DNA of 64,000 nucleotides from Pararcticibacter amylolyticus. Its GTDB lineage: Bacteria > Bacteroidota > Bacteroidia > Sphingobacteriales > Sphingobacteriaceae. The notes below the pieces were generated by a model, which searched no databases, had not been told where the DNA came from, and was given only the letters and a program-made list of their open reading frames with translations. The translations under genes and the position numbers were made by a program. The DNA is taken from the NCBI RefSeq assembly GCF_003130405.1, contig NZ_QEAS01000009.1:1-64000 (forward strand). The letters are read 5' to 3'. This document shows, one piece after another, positions 9,065 to 18,259 of this stretch; position 1 is the stretch's first letter; every line of letters starts with the position of its first letter.

Positions 9065-10192
9065 TCAGTTTTTAGGGTCAAAAACAGCTACTGCCACTCT
9101 CGAGTCTGCACAACCGTAATAAAGGAACCATTTTTGCTTAAACCAAACCAGACCCTGGGTAAACACGGTACCTGCGGCATACTGTCCTCTTTTCTCAAAG
9201 GCTTCAGTAGGTTTAAAAAAGGGTTTTTCCAACCGGCCGAGGACCTTCGCCGGATTCTTGATATCAAACAACAACTGGCCAGCCGAGTAGATACCTGCAC
9301 TTAGGGTTGTGTCACCTTTACTACCGGGGGCGTTTTTACCGTTATATATCAATAGAATACCATTTTTTGTCACGATGGCGGGAGGCCCGCATTCAGTGAA
9401 ACTGCTATCGAAATATCCCTTTCGGGGAGCAATCAACACCTTCAGGTTACCTTTGTCATCCACCAGGGGTTCCCAGTTCACCAAATCGGTTGAAGTTGCA
9501 AGATAGACATTTGATTCACCCCAATACATCCAGTACTTCCCGTTAATGCGGGCAATGACCTGCTTTCCTTTTTCAACCTTAGTTACGATAGAAGCCGATT
9601 TTGACCAGATATCATAAAACTTTCCGCCGTAAGCTTTTTTAAATATTGCTCCGTGCTTGGTCCAGTTGACAAGGTCACGGGAAGTGGCGACTGCAAGCCT
9701 TGCATTTTTTCTGTTCCACTGCGTATATACGATCACATAAGTTCCATCGCTGGTAACGGCGACCCTGGGGTCTTCACAGCCTCCCGGCCACTCCACGTCT
9801 TTCTGGCTGTCGTTTGCCGGGTATAAAACCGGCGTTTTCCTGCGGGTAAAATGAATGCCGTCGGAGCTTTCTGCATATCCAATCCGCGAAGTTCGCTTGC
9901 CTATCCCCTCACCGAAGCGGTCTTCTGCCCTGTATAATACTACCGCCTTACCATTCTTCACAACGGCACCGGGATTGAAAGTATCGTTGGCTTCCCAGTT
10001 TACCGATTTGTTATCTATAGGAGAGATAAACGAAGTGGAACTGTCGGGTGAAATAATTGGATTAACACCAGCTGGCCGTGTAAAGGGACCAAGCGCCCAG
10101 GCTGGTAACTCCTTTTGATGGCTTTGCTGGCCTTGAACCGATGTAAAGAAAAAACATAGAACAATAAAAAAAGCTTTCATAAAATACTTCAT
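9065..10192 (-). CDS. Secreted glycoside hydrolase/phosphorylase of family GH130
   Basis: A five-bladed beta-propeller enzyme expected to act on beta-mannosides, 375 aa with a signal peptide ending near VQG-QQ (about residue 21). Family features include RPAGVNPIISPD at the start of the fold, FNPGAVVKNGKAVVLYRAED, RIGYAESSDGIHF, the strongly conserved GGCEDPR, and a C-terminal GTVFTQGLVWFKQKWFLYYG blade. GH130 contains both mannoside phosphorylases (usually cytoplasmic) and beta-1,2-mannosidases (often exported). The export signal here favours a hydrolase. It stands alone on the minus strand, convergent with module 1 and upstream of the terminator at 8960-8986. Family assignment is firm; the exact linkage is unknown. 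Confidence 0.88.
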   Translation of the reverse strand: MKYFMKAFFIVLCFFFTSVQGQQSHQKELPAWALGPFTRPAGVNPIISPDSSTSFISPIDNKSVNWEANDTFNPGAVVKNGKAVVLYRAEDRFGEGIGKRTSRIGYAESSDGIHFTRRKTPVLYPANDSQKDVEWPGGCEDPRVAVTSDGTYVIVYTQWNRKNARLAVATSRDLVNWTKHGAIFKKAYGGKFYDIWSKSASIVTKVEKGKQVIARINGKYWMYWGESNVYLATSTDLVNWEPLVDDKGNLKVLIAPRKGYFDSSFTECGPPAIVTKNGILLIYNGKNAPGSKGDTTLSAGIYSAGQLLFDIKNPAKVLGRLEKPFFKPTEAFEKRGQYAAGTVFTQGLVWFKQKWFLYYGCADSRVAVAVFDPKN

Positions 10193-10267
10193 TTTCCTAT
10201 TAATTAGAGCCTGATTTGAAATTCAAAACATGCTCAGTCTGATATTTTGACCTTCTGTTGCAGCCCC

Positions 10268-10528
10268 TCAATCTAAATTGTCAAGCTCGGGGGAAGCATT
10301 TACGCGGGATACAAAATGTGACAGCCCAAATCTTTTTTTGATCCTTTTCGTTATCAGGACCGATGTTATTAAGCCAATCACTATTATAACTGCGCAAAGG
10401 ATATCAGCCTTTATTGTTTTATTTAACGTAAACCAAACGAAAAACCCAAATCCAAGAAAAACCAGGAAAGGCGATATAAATACTCGTAACCAGATTAAGA
10501 TATCCACTAACGCTTTAGCAAGTTTCAT
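10268..10528 (-). CDS. Small two-helix membrane protein, unknown function
   Basis: I do not recognise this 86-aa protein. Two hydrophobic helices are clear: about residues 12-34 (WLRVFISPFLVFLGFGFFVWF) and about 42-60 (ADILCAVIIVIGLITSVLI). They are followed by a basic stretch (TKRIKKRFG) and an acidic, non-hydrophobic tail (SPELDNLD). The arrangement fits a small inner-membrane protein with its charged end in the cytoplasm. It lies 75 bases upstream of the GH130 gene on the same strand, but nothing links the two functionally. The amino-acid composition is coherent, so I think it is real. Confidence 0.6.
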   Translation of the reverse strand: MKLAKALVDILIWLRVFISPFLVFLGFGFFVWFTLNKTIKADILCAVIIVIGLITSVLITKRIKKRFGLSHFVSRVNASPELDNLD

Positions 10529-10809
10529 GACAGTAATAAATTTAAGTTTATCAACGTAAAATACAGGTCAACAATTTCAAAAATTCAATAACTACTTCAA
10601 TATGAAATCATATGTCAGGAATTCGGCTTATAAGTACTATTTAAGCTTGTAAGCGAAAATAGATTTTAAAGAAACGGAATGTCATCTGCATAATCTATTC
10701 ATTCCTTTGTCGATTTATCTCAATTTGCTCTTGGTGCTCACGTGCGATTGGAGCGGAAAATTAATAACAGGACAAGAGTTTTTAATATAAATCAACTATT
10801 ATTAAGAAA
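10529..10809. other. AT-rich intergenic region with no gene seen
   Basis: I see no open frame of protein-like composition and no RNA-like structure apart from the terminator that begins at 10810. The region upstream of the small membrane protein should hold its promoter, but I find no exact TANNTTTG on the minus strand. Confidence 0.5.
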
Positions 10810-10847
10810 GGCGCTTTCTGTTTTAAACCAAATTAACAGAAAGCGCC
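10810..10847 (-). terminator. Intrinsic terminator of SusC/SusD module 2
   Basis: A perfect 13-base-pair stem, GGCGCTTTCTGTT (10810-10822) with AACAGAAAGCGCC (10835-10847), has a 12-base loop. Read on the minus strand it lies about 50 bases after the SusD stop and is followed by TTTCTT, as expected for an intrinsic terminator. Confidence 0.85.
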
Positions 10848-10897
10848 CGCCTGATGTTGATTCACTCGTTTAACGAGTTTCTTTATATTCCGGCCTT

Positions 10898-12547
10898 TTA
10901 GTAGCCGGTATTCTGAGGATACTTAGGACCGGAAATTACCCTGTCTATCTGCGTTTGCGGTATTGGCCTCAATAGGTGTTTTTCCTGAATATTAGCACCT
11001 GCATCCGGATTATGTTTTTTTACGCGTTCAATCAGCTTATTGGTTCTCACCAGGTCGAGCCAGCGTGTTTGCTCACCTGCTAACTCGCGCGACCGCTCAT
11101 CCAAAACATAATCCAGGGAGACTTTGTCCGGAGTAATAGTCATCGCAGCGACATTACCGGTTGGATTTGCAGCCCGTTCACGTACGGCATTAATGTATTT
11201 GGCAGCATTGGCATTATCTCCAAGATTCACAGCAGCTTCTGCAGCCAGCAGGTAGGTTTCTGCCAGGCGATATACGATAACCGGTCTGACAGACGGATCA
11301 TTAATACCTGCTCTTCTTGTGTCCTGATACTTCAGCATGGTAGGAAATAATTGCAGGGTATAATTACGTGGAGGCACAAGTAAATAGCGGGTCGCATTTA
11401 TTTTAGTATCGGAGACATCGACTCCAGGCATATAGATTGCGGTATCACCAAGCGCATATTTGGGAACACCATTTACTTTCGGGATCTTATCGGCGGAGTT
11501 AGATAACCATACAGATTGGAACGTTTTGTAATACCGGGTGTCGTTTGTTTTGTCAGCAAAGCAGGTATCGCTCATCCAACGGGTTAATTGTACGCGTGCA
11601 TAGGGGCGACCATAAGCCATAGAGCGTACAAGCCCGGGAAAGTTCTCATAACCCATAACGTAATAAAAATTCAACTCATTACTGTTGTTGTTATAGGTTA
11701 GGTTAGACGTATGCTGAACACTCCATAAAATCTCTTTACTTCCCTCGTTACCCTCTGCATAAACCGATGCAAAATCGGGCAGCAAGCCGAGTCCCAGGGT
11801 GCCAATATTATCAATTAAGCCTTTGGCGGTATTGTAAGCATTCAGAAAATCATCAGATTGTTTGGCCGATGAGTATGCCCGTGTCAGGTAAACCTTTGCC
11901 AGCAAGTGTGATGCCGCAGCAGCGGTCGCTTTTCCGGGCAACACGCCATTTTTTACCGGACTTGGCGGTAATCCGTCGATAGCATCTTTCAGGTCCTGAA
12001 TGATGAAATTATAAACGTCGGCAATAGGAGCCCTTTCTGCACTTGTAATCGGTTCGGCAATAAAATGGGTATTCAGCGTCACTGGCCCCCAGAAACGTAC
12101 CAGTAAGAAGTAGTAGTTTGCCCGCAGGAATTTAGCCTCAGCAATTTTTTGCTTAACAATAGCAGGATCCAAGCCGGTAACCAATGCGCCGTTATCAATC
12201 ACGCCGTTACAGTCATTAATATAGGTATAACAAGCATTCCACACCCGTGGGACGAAAGTGTTGTTGGCGTCGAAACTGCTGGAATAGATATTCATATCAC
12301 TATTTCCACCGCCGCCTGACTTAAACTCGTCTGTGCCGGGGGTAGTCATAGTCATAAGGCCTTCGTTTCCCCATATATCACGGTTGCCTGCATAGGCTGC
12401 ATCCAGACCTGATTGAAAACCCTGTGCTGTTTGAAAATACTGGGGTGTCAGCCCCGAACGGGGTTGTTCTATTAACTGCTTCTTACAGCCTAATCCAGAG
12501 AAAATGATCGCTGCCAGGATGAAATATTTATATATGATAGATCTCAT
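10898..12547 (-). CDS. SusD/RagB-family outer-membrane lipoprotein (module 2)
   Basis: The substrate-binding lid lipoprotein of a SusC/SusD importer, 549 aa. The lipobox is SGLGC with Cys21. It shows the SusD-like N-terminal region (IEQPRSGLTPQYFQTAQG), a TPR-like block (AEAKFLRANYYFLLVRFWG), and the C-terminal RagB half with RLAETYLLAAEAAVNLGD and RSRELAGEQTRWLDLVRT, ending in YPQNTGY. It follows the susC of the same module after 11 bases and is the last gene before a strong terminator. No catabolic enzyme is part of this transcript; the nearest carbohydrate-active gene is the GH130 beyond the terminator. Confidence 0.95.
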   Translation of the reverse strand: MRSIIYKYFILAAIIFSGLGCKKQLIEQPRSGLTPQYFQTAQGFQSGLDAAYAGNRDIWGNEGLMTMTTPGTDEFKSGGGGNSDMNIYSSSFDANNTFVPRVWNACYTYINDCNGVIDNGALVTGLDPAIVKQKIAEAKFLRANYYFLLVRFWGPVTLNTHFIAEPITSAERAPIADVYNFIIQDLKDAIDGLPPSPVKNGVLPGKATAAAASHLLAKVYLTRAYSSAKQSDDFLNAYNTAKGLIDNIGTLGLGLLPDFASVYAEGNEGSKEILWSVQHTSNLTYNNNSNELNFYYVMGYENFPGLVRSMAYGRPYARVQLTRWMSDTCFADKTNDTRYYKTFQSVWLSNSADKIPKVNGVPKYALGDTAIYMPGVDVSDTKINATRYLLVPPRNYTLQLFPTMLKYQDTRRAGINDPSVRPVIVYRLAETYLLAAEAAVNLGDNANAAKYINAVRERAANPTGNVAAMTITPDKVSLDYVLDERSRELAGEQTRWLDLVRTNKLIERVKKHNPDAGANIQEKHLLRPIPQTQIDRVISGPKYPQNTGY

Positions 12548-12558
12548 GTCAAAAACAA

Positions 12559-15500
12559 TTAAAATGTAACATTTAAACCAAACAATAACGATTTAGTAGG
12601 AGGCGTATCCACACCGAGCGTACCTGCCGACTCCGGATCTATACCCGGGAACCGGTCATGTAATTTAGAGAACAGGATTATGGCGTCATTGAAACTACTG
12701 TAAACATGAAGGGATTTCACTCCTATTTTATTAACGATAGCGGGCGGCAACGAATACCCTAAATTGATGGTTTTGATCTTTAAATAGGATGCATTATAGT
12801 AGCCAAGAAGATCCCCGTAGGCCGGACTCTGTACATTAAAGTTGGGTTTGGGATAAGTATTTTCATGGTTATCGGGGGTCCAGTAATTTATGTTTAAATT
12901 ATTCTCTTTCCCGTTCAATGCATTTACTTTACTGCCAGGCTGAAGCCAGTAGGCAATCTGTGTGCCTCCTACCCGATAAGTAGACACCACATTCAGGTCA
13001 AAGCCGTAATAACTGAAGCGGTTGGTAAAACCTCCAAGGAACTTCGGGTCACGCGAACCAACAATCGTCCGGTCGTTCGAATTGATGACACCATCGCCGT
13101 TCAGGTCGGCTACCTTTATAGTACCGATGACAGACGCGGCTCCGGTCATTGTAAGTTTAAGATCCCTCGCAAGGGCCGAATCGGCTGCCGTATTTTGCCA
13201 GATGCCGAGCCTGACGTAATTATAAAGTGAATTGATAGGCTTCCCTACGAAGCGATTATTGCCAACGTCTTCAGTCACGCCATTTTGCAGCGCAACGATC
13301 TTATTGCGGTTAAACGTGATATTGAAATTAGTAGTCCAGCCAAAATCTTTTCTGGAAGCCGCCACGATATTGGTTGAAGAAATGCTTAACTCCAGCCCTT
13401 TATTCTGTGTTTTACCAACGTTCGCAAGGAATTGCTTGGTATAACCCGTGGTAATGGGTAGGTTTTGCGGAAGAATGAGATCGCTGGTATTCTGTTTGTA
13501 AACATCAACAGATCCGGTAATCCGGTCATTCAACAACCCAAAATCGAGGCCCAGGTTCAGTGTCGACGTATATTCCCAGCCTAACTGTGGATTAGGTACA
13601 TTATTAGGATAGGTACCTGTAACGTTTGTGGTCCCATAATTGTAATTAAGCAGTTCCAATCCGCCGAGTGTCTGGTAAGGGCTTACCGCAGCGTTTCCTA
13701 CAGAACCGTAACCGGCACGTAACTTAAGATTGGACAAGAATGAAATGTTTTTCATAAAATCCTCCTGTGCGATATTCCATCCGAGGGCTACCGACGGGAA
13801 CAAATGATATTTATTGCCTGGAGCAAGCGTCGACGAACCGTCCGACCGCATGGTAAGTGTCAGCAGATACTTGCTCATGTAGTCGTAATTAATACGCCCC
13901 ATGAATGAAACAATGTCGAATTTTTTATAATCGCCCTTCCCACTCAGATTAGCACCTAATGCCGGATTGAAATATTGAATATCATCAGCGAGGATGTTGT
14001 TATAAGAGAATTCTGTATTCGCTTTATAATCTTCCTGGAAGCTAAAAAGACCGGTAGCGGTTACGTGATGTTTTTTAGAAAAGGTATTTTCGTAAGTCAG
14101 CAGGTTCTCCAGAGTGTAGTCGTAATAATCATAATTCTTGTTTTTGCCAGTAGAGGGACCGCTGAGGTTCTTAAAGGTAGCGCTGCCGTAGAATTCACCA
14201 AAAGTCTCCGGGGTAAGTTCCAGACCGCCGTTAAACCGGTATTTCAGGTGCGGTAAAATCTGCGCCTCGGCATACAAGGTTGTGAAAGTGTTATATCGGG
14301 AACGTCTTTGAACTACTGCCCCGGGCACCAGGTTGGCCAAAGGGTTATACGTCAGGGAGCCGCCGCCTGGGAAGGGAATGAGATTTCCTTTATCGTCATA
14401 CGGAACGGTAAGCGGACTGGAGATCAGCGCCTGGACTACCGGGTTAATATCTTCACCATAGATCTTGCTGATCGTGTTTAATGAACTTACGCCGACTTTA
14501 ACGTACTTACCCAGTTCCTGATCTACACTCACTTTGAAACTGTAGCGTTTGAACGACAGGCCGGGAAATAAGCCCCCTTCATTATAATAACCAGCCGATA
14601 CGGCATATTTTGTAGTAGGTGTTCCGCCTGAAACACTAAGCTGATGATTGGTTTTAAGCCCGTTTTTAAAAATAAGCTTTTGCCAGTCTGTTGCAGTTCC
14701 GTTTTCCATACCGGCCAGTTCAGCAGGAAGGAAAGTTATACCATCCGTATAGAACTTAGGATCGTCAATTCCACTATAACGATTAGGCGCGCCGATGGTG
14801 TTCGGGTTGTTTGCATTATAATTCCCCCATTTTTTGTACGTCTCGTAGGCTTTTACATCCATCACGTCATAATGGCCCAGCGCTGTTGATGCGCCGCCAT
14901 AGCCGCTGTAGGTAATTACCGGGGCGCCGGTTTTTCCTCTTCTTGTGGTAATAAGAATCACACCATTTGCACCTCTGGAACCATAAATAGCGGTCGCAGA
15001 TGCGTCTTTCAATATTTGTACGGATGTTACATCATCCTGATTAAGATCATTAATGTAGGTACTGTTGTATGGAATACCGTCTACAACATAAAGCACATCG
15101 CTGCTTGCACCCGCATCCAGGGAGCGCTTCCCCCTGATGGCGATGGATGGCGTGGCGCCAGGATGGCTGTTGCCACCGGCCTTCTGGATATCCAGGCCTG
15201 GTGCCTGGCTTTGCAACGCGCTTATCAGGTTACTTGCCGGTACACTTTTGATAGCTTCTTCACTTACAGAGGCAATTGAACCAGTAACATCCACTTTCTT
15301 TTGCGTTCCGTATCCCACCACGATCACCTCTGACAATCCTGTCGTAACAGGCTTAAGAACAATGCTCATAATGCTGGCGCTGCCCACCTTTCTTTCCAGG
15401 GGCTCAAAACCTATAAAGGTGAATACCAGTATAGCATCGGTATTATCAACCGATATTGTAAAAGAGCCGTCATTAGCTGAGACTGTTCCGGTGGCAGATC

Positions 15501-15963
15501 CTTTAATCTTTACACTAACTCCGGGAAGTGCTTCCCCCTTTTCATCGGTTATTTTACCTTTAATAACCTTCCTGAGTTCCCGTTCTGCAACAGCTTCCAC
15601 CCGTTTACTTTCAATCAGAACGGTAGTATTTTCGATATAATAATTTACCGGCTGGTTCTTGAAACACCGGTCGAGAGCCTCCGTTAAAGACATATCCTTA
15701 ACAGACAGACTCACTGGTTTTGTGTTGATAAGATCCTTAGAGTTATAAAGGAAATTATAACTGGTTTGCGATTGTATTTGCTCGAGCACCTGTACAATGG
15801 AAACATTCTTCACATTGATAGACACCTTCTGAGCTAAGCCAGTTGCGCTGGCATGTAATAAAGTCACTGTCAGCAAAACAATAGTCAGTTTCATCACGAG
15901 CAGAAATCTTTTGGTACAGCAGTATCCGTTATTGCAAATCTTTGCAGTAAAAATTTTATACAT
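12559..15963 (-). CDS. SusC/RagA-family TonB-dependent receptor with STN domain (module 2)
   Basis: An outer-membrane importer of 1134 aa. It opens with an unusually long basic pre-signal segment (MYKIFTAKICNNGYCC...) before the hydrophobic signal core (about 25-45, ending ATGLAQ). Next come an STN domain (about 46-115, QVLEQIQSQTSYNFLYN), a regulatory beta-sandwich (about 135-205, IKGKITDEKGEALPGVSVKI), the TonB-box segment LSEVIVVGYGTQKKVD, a plug with VLYVVDGIPYN and ILKDASATAIYGSRGANG, and a barrel ending LLFGLNVTF. The start is preceded by a context shared with two other SusC genes of the window (ATTCAAATGTATAAA). The STN domain and upstream fecR and sigma genes imply trans-envelope induction by the substrate, which is unknown. 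Confidence 0.95.
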   Translation of the reverse strand: MYKIFTAKICNNGYCCTKRFLLVMKLTIVLLTVTLLHASATGLAQKVSINVKNVSIVQVLEQIQSQTSYNFLYNSKDLINTKPVSLSVKDMSLTEALDRCFKNQPVNYYIENTTVLIESKRVEAVAERELRKVIKGKITDEKGEALPGVSVKIKGSATGTVSANDGSFTISVDNTDAILVFTFIGFEPLERKVGSASIMSIVLKPVTTGLSEVIVVGYGTQKKVDVTGSIASVSEEAIKSVPASNLISALQSQAPGLDIQKAGGNSHPGATPSIAIRGKRSLDAGASSDVLYVVDGIPYNSTYINDLNQDDVTSVQILKDASATAIYGSRGANGVILITTRRGKTGAPVITYSGYGGASTALGHYDVMDVKAYETYKKWGNYNANNPNTIGAPNRYSGIDDPKFYTDGITFLPAELAGMENGTATDWQKLIFKNGLKTNHQLSVSGGTPTTKYAVSAGYYNEGGLFPGLSFKRYSFKVSVDQELGKYVKVGVSSLNTISKIYGEDINPVVQALISSPLTVPYDDKGNLIPFPGGGSLTYNPLANLVPGAVVQRRSRYNTFTTLYAEAQILPHLKYRFNGGLELTPETFGEFYGSATFKNLSGPSTGKNKNYDYYDYTLENLLTYENTFSKKHHVTATGLFSFQEDYKANTEFSYNNILADDIQYFNPALGANLSGKGDYKKFDIVSFMGRINYDYMSKYLLTLTMRSDGSSTLAPGNKYHLFPSVALGWNIAQEDFMKNISFLSNLKLRAGYGSVGNAAVSPYQTLGGLELLNYNYGTTNVTGTYPNNVPNPQLGWEYTSTLNLGLDFGLLNDRITGSVDVYKQNTSDLILPQNLPITTGYTKQFLANVGKTQNKGLELSISSTNIVAASRKDFGWTTNFNITFNRNKIVALQNGVTEDVGNNRFVGKPINSLYNYVRLGIWQNTAADSALARDLKLTMTGAASVIGTIKVADLNGDGVINSNDRTIVGSRDPKFLGGFTNRFSYYGFDLNVVSTYRVGGTQIAYWLQPGSKVNALNGKENNLNINYWTPDNHENTYPKPNFNVQSPAYGDLLGYYNASYLKIKTINLGYSLPPAIVNKIGVKSLHVYSSFNDAIILFSKLHDRFPGIDPESAGTLGVDTPPTKSLLFGLNVTF

Positions 15964-16038
15964 TTGAATGTTAGATTAGTCGTTAATTGGTCGTATTTCA
16001 TCAATTAATTATCTGGCACAGCTTTCAAAAGCTGACAT

Positions 16039-16063
16039 CCGGGGGCGGAGCCAACGCTCCCGG
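16039..16063 (-). promoter_or_regulatory. Conserved hairpin between fecR and susC, module 2
   Basis: A stem of nine pairs, CCGGGGGCG (16039-16047) with CGCTCCCGG (16055-16063), has one wobble pair and a 7-base loop. It sits 76-100 bases upstream of the SusC start. A second small hairpin (CAGCTTTCAAAAGCTG, near 16019-16034) follows it on the minus strand. Equivalent hairpins at the same distance precede the SusC genes of modules 3 and 4, so this is a candidate leader or attenuator element. There is no T-run directly after the stem. Confidence 0.55.
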
Positions 16064-16098
16064 TTTTAGATAATTCATTAAGTCGTCGTGAGGTAAAT

Positions 16099-17277
16099 CT
16101 ATGGTGTCACAATAACCCTCCTTCCTTCAATCTTAAAATGCAGAGAACCGAGTTTTTCCAGGTAATGAAGCAGTTCGCTAAAGCTTTTCGAACGGTAAAA
16201 GGTGCCTCCAAACTTCTGTTCCTCTACATTTCCACGGTACTCAACTTCTATATCATACCAGCGGGAGATCTTCTTCATAATACTTTTAATATCCTCGTCG
16301 CGAAACAGAAAATAGCCGTTCTTCCAGGCCATTATAGCAGGAATATCAGCAGATGATACATTGATGTGATCAGATGTCCGGGTTACAACAGCCTGCTGTC
16401 CCGGTTTTAATAAGGTCTGGTGCCCGTTTTTAGTAACATTCACTGATCCTTCCAAAAGAGTGGTGGTCAGATTTGATTCGTCGGAATAAGAAGTAATATT
16501 GAAATGTGTGCCTAAAACTTCGATGGTAGTTCCATTTACCTGAACGAAAAAGGGTTTATTCCTGCTTTTGGCTACTTCAAAATAAGCCTCACCCGTTAAC
16601 CGCACTTCCCTCTTACTGCCATTAAATGCAGTTGGATAGCTAAGAGATGAGGCGGCGTTTAGCCAAACGCGGGTGCCGTCAGCTAATATCACCTGATATT
16701 CACCTCCCCTTGGCGTTTCTATTTTATTAAAAGCCACTGTTTCTGATCTCCCCATACGAGGTGCATCATAGATAATCTCTCCTTTTCTTGTCTTTTTTAT
16801 CTGAACGCCCGATTCTTTTGTGAGGGCTTCTGTTCCTAACTGATCCAGAGCGACCTTCTCCCCGTTTGAAAGCGTCAGCACAGCCTTGTTACCCCCGGGT
16901 ACAATAAGCGCCTTCAGATCTTTGCTTTCGGGATTTGCGTTTGAATGCAGATCAATTTTTCCGGTATTAACAAAATAGAAAAGAAACGACAGGAACACGA
17001 CCACAACAGCAGCAATACGAAACCAGTTTTTGTGATAAAGGTTAAGTGACCTCCGGGAAAAACGTTTATCAGATGTGATATTTTCATACACCTTTTCTGC
17101 CTGTATGCCTTCGAAAGCCGGCCCCTCTTCATTATCCTGCACCAGCTTGTCGATCATTTCCGAGAATAATCCGGGATCCGTCTGTTCTATATACTTCAAC
17201 AATTCATCGCAATCCTCATTGCCAATGGTATTGTTAAAATATTCTTCTAATAAGTTTTGGAGCCTTTCTTTATCCAC
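16099..17277 (-). CDS. FecR-family anti-sigma factor (module 2)
   Basis: A single-pass inner-membrane sigma regulator of 392 aa, starting with GTG. The cytoplasmic part (about 1-78) contains LQNLLEEYFNNTIGNEDCDELL. One membrane helix (about 86-104, WFRIAAVVVVFLSFLFYFV) follows. The periplasmic FecR domain (about 185-290) shows ETPRGGEYQVILADGTRVWL, NAASSLSYPTAF and IEVLGTHFNI. A DUF4974 domain (about 315-390, FRDEDIKSIMKKISRWYDIEVEY) closes the protein and is the expected contact for the STN domain of the receptor. The gene lies 90 bases after the sigma factor gene and 135 bases before susC, and that gap holds the conserved hairpin. Confidence 0.94.
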   Translation of the reverse strand: MDKERLQNLLEEYFNNTIGNEDCDELLKYIEQTDPGLFSEMIDKLVQDNEEGPAFEGIQAEKVYENITSDKRFSRRSLNLYHKNWFRIAAVVVVFLSFLFYFVNTGKIDLHSNANPESKDLKALIVPGGNKAVLTLSNGEKVALDQLGTEALTKESGVQIKKTRKGEIIYDAPRMGRSETVAFNKIETPRGGEYQVILADGTRVWLNAASSLSYPTAFNGSKREVRLTGEAYFEVAKSRNKPFFVQVNGTTIEVLGTHFNITSYSDESNLTTTLLEGSVNVTKNGHQTLLKPGQQAVVTRTSDHINVSSADIPAIMAWKNGYFLFRDEDIKSIMKKISRWYDIEVEYRGNVEEQKFGGTFYRSKSFSELLHYLEKLGSLHFKIEGRRVIVTP

Positions 17278-17367
17278 GTTTTCCTGGTTTTATAACAGCC
17301 GTTAATTGGTTTTATATAAGGAGAACACAGAACAGCGCGGGGAGGACTAGTGGTGTTGCAAATTTTT

Positions 17368-17931
17368 TTAACGAAAAATGAGAATGATGAAATAGATTAG
17401 ATCAGTATACTTTAAGTGTGCCCTTAAAGTTTTCAGGGCTTCCACCATGTGGTTTTTAACAGTATTAGGTGAAATGGAAAGTCTTTCAGCTATCTCCTGA
17501 TGAGACAGGCCCTCGGCCCGGCTTAACCTGAAGATCAGCTGCTGCTGCTTCGGTAATTTACTAACAATCTCTTCTGCAAGCCTTCCGATGTCCGCAGCAA
17601 GGATTTCTTCCTCAGTTACATTACTGGCCTCTTTGATATTAGACAATAACCTGTTAAACAAGTCGGTTGATTTATGAATTTCCCTCAGTGCGTTCAAACA
17701 CAATCTTTTGGCGATTACATAAAGATACAACCACATATTGCCGTTTTCGTCCAGTCTGCACCGGCTCAGCCAAAGGTTTAAAAACACTTCCTGAACGATC
17801 TCTTCACTTTGCTCTTTATCTTTTAAAAAGCGGAAAGCCAAGCGGTATACCCGTTCGCTGAATTGCTCGTAGGCAATTCTGAATGCAGCTTCGTCACCTT
17901 CAATTAAGCGTTTGATATCTCTACTATCCAT
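17368..17931 (-). CDS. ECF RNA polymerase sigma factor (module 2)
   Basis: A 187-aa ECF sigma factor. Region 2: AFRIAYEQFSERVYRLAFRF with SEEIVQEVFLNLWLSR. Region 4: LPKQQQLIFRLSRAEGLSHQ and EIAERLSISPNTVKNHMVEA. It ends in a strongly hydrophobic tail (TDLIYFIILIFR) after the DNA-binding helix, a feature shared with other sigma factors of the window. It is the first gene of the sigma-fecR-susC-susD unit, with a good candidate promoter (17999-18028) about 70 bases upstream. Its likely regulon is the adjacent importer. Confidence 0.93.
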   Translation of the reverse strand: MDSRDIKRLIEGDEAAFRIAYEQFSERVYRLAFRFLKDKEQSEEIVQEVFLNLWLSRCRLDENGNMWLYLYVIAKRLCLNALREIHKSTDLFNRLLSNIKEASNVTEEEILAADIGRLAEEIVSKLPKQQQLIFRLSRAEGLSHQEIAERLSISPNTVKNHMVEALKTLRAHLKYTDLIYFIILIFR

Positions 17932-17998
17932 GACGTTGTATACTACGAAAGCGTTGTATCGGCCTATAAATCTGGTTAGATTCTAAATCGATTTTGCA

Positions 17999-18028
17999 CA
18001 AATATAACCAAGCCTTTTAAAATGTCAA
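17999..18028 (-). promoter_or_regulatory. Candidate promoter of sigma factor gene, module 2
   Basis: On the minus strand a TTG (-33 type, 18026-18028) lies 19 bases before TATATTTG (17999-18006), an exact match to TANNTTTG. Spacing and position, about 70 bases before the ATG, fit a housekeeping-sigma promoter of Bacteroidota. The rest of the gap up to 18259 shows nothing further. Confidence 0.6.
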
Positions 18029-18259
18029 TTAAAAAGATCCGGGGGATAGTAAACAGATTTTCATACAATGACTTAAACTTAAAACCGGGCCACCGGTTAT
18101 TACTATCGCGTTTTGATTGATCTTCAAAGTCTTGTCATTATATATTGTTAGCCGCCAGCTTGAATTCAGTAAAAAAGTAATGTCATATCAGCAACGACTA
18201 AGGAACAAATATAAAACAGTGGAAAGCAGCATGAGTATACCGGAATATTTCGGCAACAC

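Noticed and set aside
15137-15640. 167-codon plus-strand open frame inside module 2 susC
   Set aside because: It is antisense to a clearly coding TonB-receptor gene, and its composition follows from the codon use of that gene.
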